Positions 1 through 6,255 of a stretch of DNA of 6,780 bases are shown here, one piece after another (position 1 is the first letter of the stretch; every line of letters starts with the position of its first letter). A program made the position numbers and the translations under genes. The notes beneath the pieces are model-generated. The model saw only the letters and a list, made by a program, of their open reading frames with translations, was not told where the DNA came from and made no database searches. The stretch is from contig JAGLQR010000094.1 of NCBI GenBank assembly GCA_023136725.1, forward strand, positions 1-6,780. Direction: 5' to 3'. Origin of the DNA: Candidatus Aminicenantota bacterium (lineage in GTDB: Bacteria > Acidobacteriota > Aminicenantia > UBA2199).

Positions 1-1863
1 AGTGCTGAGAAAATTGTTGATAAGTTCGGTATGGATACTTTTGAGATCATTGAAAAATTTCCTGAAAAGTTGAATGAGATAAGGGGATTAAGGAAGTCGA
101 TCATAAAAAACCTTTCTGATTCCTTGAGAGAAAATAAAGTATTGAGAGAGCTGATAGTGAAACTTTCTCCTTTTGGTATCGGTGATGAAACAGTTTTCAA
201 AATTTATAAAGAGTTCGGAAATGAAACATTTGAAATACTCGGTGTAAATCCTTACAGGGTGATTGACAGGATAAGTGGTGTCGGATTTAAGAGGGCGGAT
301 ATGGTTGCCCGGGGATTTGGTATACCGCCGGACGACCCATTCAGGATTATGGCAGGGTTGAAGTTCATTTTATCCGGGAATGAGGACAGGAAAGGGGACC
401 TCTTTATGCTGAGAGAGGATTTGTGTGTAAACGGGGGGAACCTGTTGGGAGTAAGTAGAGAGGAAGTTGAAAGTGGAATATCCGATCTTCTTGAAAGGAA
501 TGAAGTTGCTACCGAGAATATTCCGGAGAATGTTATATTACTTTATAATAATTTCCTTATTGAGAAAGCAATCTCAAGATATCTTCTTAAATTAAACAAT
601 GATAAAGAAATTGCAGATAAGAAAAATATCGATACAGCTCCGGTAATTGACAGGCTTGATGTTGAACTGACAGATGAACAGAAGAATGCGGTGGAAAGTG
701 CCGTAAATAATAAAATCACCATAATAACCGGAGGACCGGGAACCGGGAAAACAACAATAATAAGAGCGATTATTGAAGCGTTCGAAAGTGAAGGTGATTT
801 TGTTCAGATTGCAGCACCGACAGGAAGGGCTGCCAAGAGGATCGAAGAGGCGACTTCATGCCAAACTTCAACCATCCACAGAATGCTGAAAATAAGTCCC
901 GAAACGAGGCAGTTTGTTCATGATGAATCAAACCCGCTAAAGGCAGATGCAATTATTATAGATGAATTTTCAATGGTGGATACAAATATTTTTTTCGCAC
1001 TTCTTAAGGCAATTCCTGTGTCGGCTAAATTGATAATAATAGGGGATAAGGACCAGTTACCTTCTGTAGGCCCGGGAAATGTTTTAAGAGACCTGATAAC
1101 TTCCGGTTATTTCAAGACAATTTATCTGAACAGGAATTTCAGGCAGAGTGAGAATAGTCTTATTATTGATAATGCCTACAGGATCAATAACGGCGAAGAA
1201 CCGATATTCAAGCCTTATAGTGACGAGTTGGATTTTGTATTCATTAATTACCAGGACCCCTCCGCTATCCCTGGAAAAGTATTGAAGATAATTGAGTACC
1301 ACCAATCAAATTTTGAATTCAATTCAATGTCGTATCAGATATTATCACCAATCTACAGAGGTGACTCAGGTATCGATAATCTTAACCGGCTTATTCAGGA
1401 AAAATTCAATAAAGCAGAATTTGTCTTCGAAAGTGAAAAGCTCAGATTAAAAGAGGGAGACAAGGTAATGCAGCTTAAGAATAATTATGAGAAAGAAGTT
1501 TTTAACGGTGAACATGGGGTGGTCGAAAAGTATGACACAAAGACAGGCCACCTGATAATTAATTATGACAATACATTAGTGGAATACTCGAGAGATGAAT
1601 TTGACGAGATAACACTTTCTTATGTGATATCAATACACAAGTCGCAGGGATCGGAATATGATTTTCTCATTCTTATTCTTTCCCCGGCACATTCAATGAT
1701 GCTGAACAAAGAATTGCTATACACTGCTGTTACACGGGCAAAAAAAAAAATATTTGTAATATCTGATATTGAAACGATCAGAACTGCCGTTGGAAGGTCG
1801 ACTCCCGGAGAAAGAAAAACACTACTTCGAAGAAGGCTTGATGAACATTTTGGCAAAACCTGA
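1..1863 (+). CDS. recD2: RecD2-type ATP-dependent DNA helicase (5'-partial)
   Basis: Superfamily 1B 5'-3' DNA helicase of the RecD2 kind, which acts in DNA repair outside RecBCD. The frame is open to base 1, and the residues before the first ATG (position 31, SAEKIVDKFG) fit the helix-hairpin-helix region of the family, so the true start lies left of the window; 620 residues are visible against roughly 720-750 in the usual family. The N-terminal part (to about base 330) has HhH-like segments (FGIGDETVFKIY, ISGVGFKRAD). The motor follows with its motifs intact: Walker A GGPGTGKTT at 730-756, motif Ia APTGRAAKR, TIHRML, Walker B IIIDEFSMVD, motif III GDKDQLPSVGPG, motif IV NRNFRQSE, and motif VI region IHKSQGSEYD plus LLYTAVTRAKKK near the C-terminus. 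No RecB or RecC gene is visible. It ends 41 bp before the methyltransferase gene with no terminator seen. The family call is firm; the in vivo role is inferred. Confidence 0.95.
   Translation, partial: SAEKIVDKFGMDTFEIIEKFPEKLNEIRGLRKSIIKNLSDSLRENKVLRELIVKLSPFGIGDETVFKIYKEFGNETFEILGVNPYRVIDRISGVGFKRADMVARGFGIPPDDPFRIMAGLKFILSGNEDRKGDLFMLREDLCVNGGNLLGVSREEVESGISDLLERNEVATENIPENVILLYNNFLIEKAISRYLLKLNNDKEIADKKNIDTAPVIDRLDVELTDEQKNAVESAVNNKITIITGGPGTGKTTIIRAIIEAFESEGDFVQIAAPTGRAAKRIEEATSCQTSTIHRMLKISPETRQFVHDESNPLKADAIIIDEFSMVDTNIFFALLKAIPVSAKLIIIGDKDQLPSVGPGNVLRDLITSGYFKTIYLNRNFRQSENSLIIDNAYRINNGEEPIFKPYSDELDFVFINYQDPSAIPGKVLKIIEYHQSNFEFNSMSYQILSPIYRGDSGIDNLNRLIQEKFNKAEFVFESEKLRLKEGDKVMQLKNNYEKEVFNGEHGVVEKYDTKTGHLIINYDNTLVEYSRDEFDEITLSYVISIHKSQGSEYDFLILILSPAHSMMLNKELLYTAVTRAKKKIFVISDIETIRTAVGRSTPGERKTLLRRRLDEHFGKT
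1740..1750 (+). repeat. A11 homopolymer inside recD2
   Basis: Eleven consecutive A residues encode the end of the Ala codon's neighbour and the Lys-Lys-Lys that follows the conserved TRA of helicase motif VI. A slip here by DNA or RNA polymerase would remove only the last 35-40 residues. The reading frame is intact in this copy. Whether any slippage occurs is not visible from one sequence. Confidence 0.6.
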
Positions 1864-1868
1864 TCTGT

Positions 1869-1897
1869 TTGCCCGTTGCCTTTGTTTGTACTATAAT
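1869..1897 (+). promoter_or_regulatory. Candidate sigma70-like promoter for trmJ, possibly leaderless
   Basis: TTGCCC (1869-1874, 4 of 6 matches to TTGACA), a 17-bp spacer and a perfect TATAAT (1892-1897). The usual start distance would place transcription initiation at about 1904-1905, on or next to the A of the ATG at 1905. No Shine-Dalgarno sequence lies in the preceding 20 bases, which agrees with a leaderless message. The boxes are seen directly; promoter activity is inferred. Confidence 0.55.
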
Positions 1898-1904
1898 GCC
1901 GTAA

Positions 1905-2675
1905 ATGGGAAAATCGAATGCATTTAAGAATGTAAGTATTATACTTGTTGAACCTAAGAATCCCGGGAATATCGGTTCTGTTGTAAGGGCGATGAAGAAT
2001 ATGGGATTCAGTGACCTCAGGCTTGTGAATCCCGTGGATTACAGGGATGTTGTAGAGCAGAGAAAAATGGGGTACCGGTCACAGGAGATTGTAGCTGAAA
2101 GCAGAGAGTATACATCTTTAAAAGAGGCTGTCGGAGATCTTTCAATTGTTTTCCTGACAACAACAAGAAAGGGAAAGTGGAAAAAGGATTTTCTGTCTCT
2201 TGATGATTCTGCAGAATTAATATCCCGACAATCAGTTAAAGAGAAAATAGGTGTAGTCTTCGGAAGAGAGGATTCCGGAGTTACGATCGATGAGAGCCAG
2301 TATGCCAATTATTGCATCAACATACCCGCTGCTGTTAGTTATCCATCACTTAATCTTTCCCAGGCTGTAATGGTTGTAGTGCATGGGATTTATTCGTATA
2401 TGACAAGAGGAGAGATTAGTCCTCCATTCCCGAAAAGGGCCGGGAAAAAATCATTCGAGAGGCTTAATGAAAACATGAATGATCTTATGAAGAGCATTCA
2501 TTTTGTGGAAGAAGAAAAAGGGCTGTTCCACCGTTCTCTGAAAAGAGCATTGAACAGGACCAGATGGACAAATGCCGATATTGCTGTCTTTGACAGGGTC
2601 TGCAAGCAGATGAGATGGTACATGGAGAAAAGTCCGGAGCTAAAAGGGAAAAGTGGAGGCTCCGGAGAATCCTGA
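1905..2675 (+). CDS. trmJ: TrmJ/TrmH-family tRNA 2'-O-methyltransferase
   Basis: SPOUT-class, SAM-dependent RNA ribose methyltransferase; TrmJ members methylate the 2'-OH of nucleotide 32 in the tRNA anticodon loop. The 256 residues match the usual TrmJ length of about 240-260. Three signature motifs of the trefoil-knot fold are present: motif 1 VEPKNPGNIGSVVRAMKN (residues 15-32, with N22 and R28), motif 2 VVFGREDSG (about 117-125) and motif 3 IPAAVSYPSLNLSQAV (140-155), which forms the SAM-binding knot. A basic and acidic helical C-terminal extension (about 185-245) is typical of TrmJ rather than the short TrmL. The ATG at 1905 is the only sensible start: a stop codon (TAA, 1902-1904) lies directly before it in frame. 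It overlaps the hemW gene downstream. The TrmH superfamily is certain; the TrmJ subgroup and target nucleotide are inferred. Confidence 0.9.
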   Translation: MGKSNAFKNVSIILVEPKNPGNIGSVVRAMKNMGFSDLRLVNPVDYRDVVEQRKMGYRSQEIVAESREYTSLKEAVGDLSIVFLTTTRKGKWKKDFLSLDDSAELISRQSVKEKIGVVFGREDSGVTIDESQYANYCINIPAAVSYPSLNLSQAVMVVVHGIYSYMTRGEISPPFPKRAGKKSFERLNENMNDLMKSIHFVEEEKGLFHRSLKRALNRTRWTNADIAVFDRVCKQMRWYMEKSPELKGKSGGSGES

Positions 2676-3762
2676 TATAAGCGTTGTGCCGGAGAAGTCT
2701 CCTTCGGCTATCTATATTCATATTCCATTCTGCAGGAGAGAATGCTACTATTGCAACTTTTCAAAACTCAAATATGAACAGAATTCGGCAGAAAAGTACA
2801 CCGATCTTCTTTGTACTGAGTTGAAACTAAGAAGAGATCAGCATTCGTATATAAAAACCGTATATTTCGGAGGCGGGTCTCCTGCAATAATCCCTGATGC
2901 TTCCCTGACTAAAATAATTGAAGCACTTTATGAAAACTATAACATCGGGAAACTTTCAGAAATGACCGTTGAGGTTAACCCGGAAGAGTGCAGCATAGAG
3001 AAACTCAACTTTCTGAAAAGTGTCGGATTTAACAGGATAAGTATCGGAGTTCAATCCTTTTCCGATGAGGATCTTAAATATCTTTCCAGGAATCATAGTG
3101 GGGTACAGTCTAGGGAAGCGTTAGAAACAGCCATTAAAGCCGGTTTTGATTCAGTGAGTGCTGACCTGATCATCGGACTTCCGGATCAAAAGAAGAAAAC
3201 ACTGGGAAACAATATTAAAATTATATCATCCGCGGGCGTGAATCATCTTTCTGCTTATATTCTTGAAGGAGTTAAAGAATATGGTGGAAGAAAATCTCCT
3301 GATGCAGATCATCAGAGTAACCTTTATAATACATTCAGAGAGAAAATTTCAGGTACGGAATTTGATCAATATGAGGTTTCGAACTTTTGCCGGGCAGAAG
3401 CTTACTCTGAGCATAATATGAACTATTGGGAAGGGGGGAGCTATATCGGGGCAGGGCTGTCTGCATCCGGCTATGAGAGTGGAATTGATTATACAAATTA
3501 TTCAGATATGGAAAACTATTGCAGGTCAATTGAAAGCATGAAGATCCCTATAGCTGACAGAATTGAGAATGATCCTGTTAAAAGATCGTTGGTAACCGGG
3601 CTAAGGCTTACAAAGGGAATAGAAAAAGAGAAATTTACTATTTATGAGTCCCGGATCCGTGAACTGATCGAAGAAGGATTTCTTGAGGAGACAGAAAAAT
3701 ACTATAGAGTAGTCCCCTCAAGAATGGTAGTCCTCAATGAGATACTGACTTACCTGATATGA
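2653..3762 (+). CDS. hemW: HemW-type radical SAM protein (heme chaperone family)
   Basis: Cytoplasmic radical-SAM protein formerly annotated as oxygen-independent coproporphyrinogen III oxidase; HemW members bind heme and deliver it to target proteins rather than catalysing the HemN reaction. The [4Fe-4S] motif is C27-R-R-E-C31-Y-Y-C34 followed by N-F, the HemW pattern CxxxCxxCxF without the extra Cys of HemN. Other conserved stretches are YIHIPFC (21-27), FGGGSP (72-77, usually GGGTP), VEVNPEE (107-112), IGVQSF (131-136), DLIIGLP (171-177) and the heme-binding HNxxYW motif at H254-N255-M-N-Y258-W259. The 369 residues fit the family. The start used is GTG at 2653, just after an in-frame TAA at 2641 and preceded by a weak AAGGGA, so the gene overlaps trmJ by 23 bp; a second GTG at 2686 would remove 11 residues and is also possible. 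Translation is probably coupled to trmJ. Confidence 0.92.
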   Translation: MEAPENPDISVVPEKSPSAIYIHIPFCRRECYYCNFSKLKYEQNSAEKYTDLLCTELKLRRDQHSYIKTVYFGGGSPAIIPDASLTKIIEALYENYNIGKLSEMTVEVNPEECSIEKLNFLKSVGFNRISIGVQSFSDEDLKYLSRNHSGVQSREALETAIKAGFDSVSADLIIGLPDQKKKTLGNNIKIISSAGVNHLSAYILEGVKEYGGRKSPDADHQSNLYNTFREKISGTEFDQYEVSNFCRAEAYSEHNMNYWEGGSYIGAGLSASGYESGIDYTNYSDMENYCRSIESMKIPIADRIENDPVKRSLVTGLRLTKGIEKEKFTIYESRIRELIEEGFLEETEKYYRVVPSRMVVLNEILTYLI

Positions 3763-3763
3763 A

Positions 3764-4219
3764 TTATCTTACTTTAAATCCAGTCCTTTTGGGCCTGAGT
3801 TCCGGTTTTTCCCAAGCTCCTTTACCAAACTGATCCCTCAGTATGAGGATTTTCCCTTTTATTTCAATCTCCATTGATTTTATTTCCATGGAATTGTCCG
3901 GTTTAAATGCTTTTATTCTTATTTGATCATCTTTATGAAGTATCATCCCTTTAAGTCTCAGAAAATGGCCGGGTGCTACCTGGATAGAATGTTCCATCCC
4001 TGTCGTGGAATCTTTCACTTTTACTTTGGTAAATGCTACCGGTGCACCGCCATGTGAATCTTGTCCTAATGGAATATTTGTCATTACAGCCTGAATCTTT
4101 CCTGAGATCTCCATTATCTTGGAAGCAGGAATGGGAACCTGCGTTTTATTATCGTTGGAGAGTAAGAATCCTCCGGCAATCATCATAGCAATAGAAATTA
4201 ATACAATTGTTTTTTTCAT
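3764..4219 (-). CDS. Small exported OB-fold-like protein of unknown function
   Basis: A 151-residue protein with a Sec-type N-terminus: MKK followed by a hydrophobic stretch to about residue 20 and no lipobox cysteine, so it is likely periplasmic or anchored by the uncleaved helix. The body is a run of short beta strands (ISGKIQAV, FTKVKVKD, HSIQVAPGHFLRLKG, DDQIRIKAF, SMEIEIKGKILILRD) in the pattern of an OB fold. The end, LRDQFGKGAWEKPELRPKR, resembles the LRD-x-x-G-x-x-x-W tail I associate with small exported OB-fold proteins in metal-using bacteria; I cannot name a family with confidence. AGGAG (5 bases before the ATG) supports the start at 4219. It lies 51 bp downstream of the porin-like gene on the same strand, probably co-transcribed, and its stop is one base from the hemW stop. 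Partner and ligand are unknown. Confidence 0.8.
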   Translation of the reverse strand: MKKTIVLISIAMMIAGGFLLSNDNKTQVPIPASKIMEISGKIQAVMTNIPLGQDSHGGAPVAFTKVKVKDSTTGMEHSIQVAPGHFLRLKGMILHKDDQIRIKAFKPDNSMEIKSMEIEIKGKILILRDQFGKGAWEKPELRPKRTGFKVR

Positions 4220-4270
4220 TCTTTCTCCTAATTATAAATATGATTAACTGACGTTATATCTCAAAATAAA

Positions 4271-5389
4271 TTAATTTAAAGTGAAATGTAATCCGGCTAT
4301 GTATGCGTATCCTTTAGCTCCTGAGAAAACAGGCTCTCTGATTCTGTCATTTTCAATTAATGCACTGATAAACAGATTAAATTCGTTTGAAAAATTATAA
4401 ATAAATTTAACAATTCCTCTTCTGATCGGTGAATCATGGTAAGGATCACCGATCTCTTCAGGATGGAATTCGCCATAGTTAAGGTTAAGTGTGATCTTCT
4501 CATTTTTGTACCGGATGTCAACATATCCGCCGACTCCTGTTATAGGTGTTTCTGTTTTATAAAATTGATCCCGATAGTAGAGGCTTCGTTCCCAGAAAAT
4601 ATCATCGCTGTCGAATTCTTTTCTGAATCCGTATTCATCATAAATACCTTCAGCAGATATTGTGAATTTACCCGATCTGAAAGAAAGGTCAATTCCAATA
4701 TGGTTCTTATATTGCTTCTGCCACTCGGATCCGATTCCATCCTGCATCTTCGCAGATACACCAAGAGTGAAATTGTTTAATTCAATTCCGGCCCTTGCAA
4801 TAGCTGCTTTGCTGGAGTTCGTATCTTTTTCAGGGCCGCCATTCACAATGGAAAGAGCAAGACGGATTATCCCGCTACGGTATTTGAGGGAAAGGCCTGT
4901 CTCCCACCACAGTATAGATTCAGTCCTTATGAAAGGTTGGAAGATCTCTCCGTTGGTAAGATGAAGAAGCTGATCATTTCCGAAAACAGAATTTTTTTTC
5001 CCTAATGAAACCTCAAAGTTTTTTGATCGGAATCCGATGAATATCTGAGCGATCTGAAATGTGTCTGTTTCAAAATTTTGGATATATTTCTCTCTGAATT
5101 CATCAATAAGAATATTGTTATCAAATGATTGGTTTAACCTGAACTCCCCGACTGCAAAAACTTCCGAATTCCCGATGAGTTTTGTTAAACTCCCGTTGAA
5201 TATTGCCTCAGCACCGAATGTTGCTTCTGCTCCGCTCCACTGGATCCTCTGATCATTGGAGAAATAAGATCTGGCTTCAATTGAAAAATCATATTTTAAA
5301 TTATCTTTTTCCGCCTGTCCTGCGGAAGAGAGGATATACGAAAATATGAATATGGAAAATACTATTAAGGTCGTTTTTTTTAGGCTCAT
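4271..5389 (-). CDS. Porin-like outer-membrane beta-barrel protein
   Basis: A 372-residue exported protein. Residues 1-26 form a Sec signal peptide (KK, long hydrophobic core, AxA-like GQA before E27). The rest is a succession of amphipathic strands with alternating residues, many aromatic girdle residues and Asp/Asn/Gly turns, as in trimeric porins and AlgE/OprB-like channels. The region FEVSLGKKNSVFGNDQ (roughly 125-140) resembles the 'GRQ-xx-WG' strand and constriction loop of such porins. The last residues (YIAGLHFTLN) form a terminal strand, but it ends in Asn rather than the usual Phe/Trp. The start ATG at 5389 has only a weak upstream AGAG. It is transcribed away from the nickel-type operator at 5447-5473 and is followed by the OB-fold-like gene. 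The barrel prediction is solid; the substrate is not visible, and nickel is suggested only by position. Confidence 0.8.
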   Translation of the reverse strand: MSLKKTTLIVFSIFIFSYILSSAGQAEKDNLKYDFSIEARSYFSNDQRIQWSGAEATFGAEAIFNGSLTKLIGNSEVFAVGEFRLNQSFDNNILIDEFREKYIQNFETDTFQIAQIFIGFRSKNFEVSLGKKNSVFGNDQLLHLTNGEIFQPFIRTESILWWETGLSLKYRSGIIRLALSIVNGGPEKDTNSSKAAIARAGIELNNFTLGVSAKMQDGIGSEWQKQYKNHIGIDLSFRSGKFTISAEGIYDEYGFRKEFDSDDIFWERSLYYRDQFYKTETPITGVGGYVDIRYKNEKITLNLNYGEFHPEEIGDPYHDSPIRRGIVKFIYNFSNEFNLFISALIENDRIREPVFSGAKGYAYIAGLHFTLN

Positions 5390-5399
5390 ACTCTATTTT

Positions 5400-5405
5400 A
5401 CTATA
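5400..5405 (-). promoter_or_regulatory. Possible -10 box for the porin-like gene
   Basis: The minus strand reads TATAGT, a 5-of-6 match to TATAAT. It ends 10 bases before the ATG at 5389, giving a leader of only a few bases. No convincing -35 lies 16-18 bp upstream (the 17-bp position reads AGGCTT), so this is a weak call. The inverted repeat would lie about 40 bp upstream of this box, a place more suited to activation or looping than to simple blocking. Confidence 0.3.
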
Positions 5406-5427
5406 AACATTAAAAATAAGAAAAGCC

Positions 5428-5456
5428 TTGACTCCGCTTCTCCATAGTGTTACAAA
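5428..5456 (+). promoter_or_regulatory. Sigma70-like promoter of the nickel-type operon
   Basis: TTGACT (5428-5433, 5 of 6 matches to consensus), a 17-bp spacer and TACAAA (5451-5456, 4 of 6). Transcription would begin near 5463, giving a leader of about 20 bases that carries the Shine-Dalgarno GGAGG. The -10 box overlaps the left arm of the inverted repeat at 5447-5453, so a bound repressor would occlude RNA polymerase. Confidence 0.6.
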
Positions 5457-5473
5457 TAAAAAAAACGTAACAC
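5447..5473. promoter_or_regulatory. Predicted NikR operator GTGTTAC-N13-GTAACAC
   Basis: A perfect 7-bp inverted repeat, GTGTTAC (5447-5453) and GTAACAC (5467-5473), separated by a 13-bp A-rich spacer. From memory, comparative genomics of metal-reducing deltaproteobacteria assigned exactly this pattern (GTGTTAC-[N13/N14]-GTAACAC) to the nickel-responsive ribbon-helix-helix repressor NikR; the E. coli site is GTATGA-N16-TCATAC. The left arm covers the -10 box and the right arm abuts the GGAGG ribosome-binding site, the position expected of a repressor. The DUF4198 gene downstream fits nickel control. The repeat is seen directly; the regulator is inferred, and no nikR gene is in the window. Confidence 0.78.
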
Positions 5474-5483
5474 GGAGGTTGTT

Positions 5484-6239
5484 ATGAAGTTCATTAAAAT
5501 TGGTTTGTTCTTATCTGTAATTCAATTTTCTTTTATCCTTCAAGCCCATCATGCAATGGAGTATATTGAGATGGAGAGTTATTCAACTGCCCGGAAAGGT
5601 GAATTTATTTTCCATCTTCATTTTGATTATATGGTAGATGATAATACAAATCCTGCACTTGACCATTGGGAGTTTACACCCGGGATCTCCTTCGGGATAT
5701 CTGACAGGCTGATGTTTGATTTTCATACCCATTATGCTAAGTTCGGAGCTGATCATGTTTCAGGAGAACCGAATAATGCTTTCAGCTCAAACGGCCCGTC
5801 ACCCTTCATGGAGGCCATGGCCTTATCTCTCCAATACAGGATTACTCAAGGCCTGCCTGTGAACTTTGCTGTATCTGTAACTTATGAGGTTCCGTTTGCA
5901 AGAAGCAGGGAACTTTTAAATGGAGAAAATGTCGTAGAAGGGATGTTGATCGGTATTTACGAGTTCGGTAACCATTCGAACATAACTATAAATCTGATGA
6001 CCGGTGTAGAAGGTGATGAGAAATTTTCAGGATGGGCTCTTGGAGTAAAAACATCACTCACAGGTGACCCTCATGGTATTGCAGCAGGACTCGAGCTGTT
6101 AGGTGATTTTTCAGGGGAAACTTCTATCATTGCAGGTATATATTTTCCTCTGGGGTCTGAAAATATCATATTCAAGACCGGACTTGAATTCAGTTCCGGT
6201 AGCAGCAGGGCAAACTCTACAATGATGTACCGGTTCTGA
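5484..6239 (+). CDS. His-rich outer-membrane beta-barrel protein of a nickel-type operon
   Basis: A 251-residue protein, first gene after the predicted NikR operator. A Sec signal peptide (residues 1-21, ending LQA) would leave a mature protein starting His-His (H22, H23). The mature part consists of alternating beta strands (EFIFHLHFDY, FTPGISFGIS, LMFDFHTHY, VNFAVSVTYEVPF, NITINLMTGVEG, GWALGVKTSL, TSIIAGIYFPLG, NIIFKTGLEF) and ends in MMYRF, with the C-terminal Phe used as a BAM sorting signal. This suggests a small outer-membrane barrel, loosely like the MetA/phenol-degradation transporter-like family. Eight His residues lie in the first 91 positions (22, 23, 44, 46, 61, 81, 83, 91), several in HxH pairs, which could bind a transition metal. 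GGAGG at 5474-5478 decides the start. The next gene begins 16 bp downstream. A role in nickel entry or sensing is inference. Confidence 0.8.
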   Translation: MKFIKIGLFLSVIQFSFILQAHHAMEYIEMESYSTARKGEFIFHLHFDYMVDDNTNPALDHWEFTPGISFGISDRLMFDFHTHYAKFGADHVSGEPNNAFSSNGPSPFMEAMALSLQYRITQGLPVNFAVSVTYEVPFARSRELLNGENVVEGMLIGIYEFGNHSNITINLMTGVEGDEKFSGWALGVKTSLTGDPHGIAAGLELLGDFSGETSIIAGIYFPLGSENIIFKTGLEFSSGSSRANSTMMYRF

Positions 6240-6255
6240 TTTGAGAGGTATCCAG

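Larger units (their letters stand above)
5390..5483. promoter_or_regulatory. Divergent intergenic region between barrel-protein genes
   Basis: This 94-bp AT-rich region separates the minus-strand porin-like gene from the plus-strand operon. It contains one clear sigma70-like promoter for the plus strand, a perfect inverted repeat overlapping it, a weaker possible -10 for the minus strand, and a strong Shine-Dalgarno GGAGG (5474-5478, 5 bases before the ATG at 5484). The layout suggests shared regulation of both directions, though the operator sits directly on the plus-strand promoter only. Confidence 0.75.

Noticed and set aside
31..33. ATG at 31 as the start of the helicase gene
   Set aside because: The frame is open to base 1 and the ten residues before it continue the HhH-like pattern; the protein is also about 100 residues short of the family, so the gene begins outside the window.
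770..1856. Minus-strand open frames opposite recD2 (770-952, 1084-1305, 1620-1856)
   Set aside because: They are antisense to intact helicase motifs and show no domain, signal or start context.
2039..2721. Minus-strand open frames opposite trmJ (2039-2308, 2485-2721)
   Set aside because: They mirror conserved SPOUT motifs and have no features of their own.
3756..3768. GATA-TGAAT-TATC inverted repeat at the hemW stop, as a bidirectional terminator
   Set aside because: The stem is only four AT-rich base pairs with no following T-run.
4436..4964. Plus-strand open frames at 4436-4780 and 4662-4964 opposite the porin-like gene
   Set aside because: They have no ribosome-binding site or recognisable protein features, overlap each other in different frames, and lie antisense to a coherent beta-barrel gene.
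5061..5252. Plus-strand open frame opposite the porin-like N-terminal region
   Set aside because: Short, no Shine-Dalgarno site, and composition explained by the barrel gene on the other strand.
5423..5439. AAGC...GCTT weak inverted repeat in the divergent region
   Set aside because: Arms of four bases are expected by chance and match no operator I know.
5447..5473. The inverted repeat as a transcription terminator hairpin
   Set aside because: A 7-bp stem with a 13-base loop and no T-run on the plus strand, lying between a promoter -35 and the start codon, fits an operator far better.
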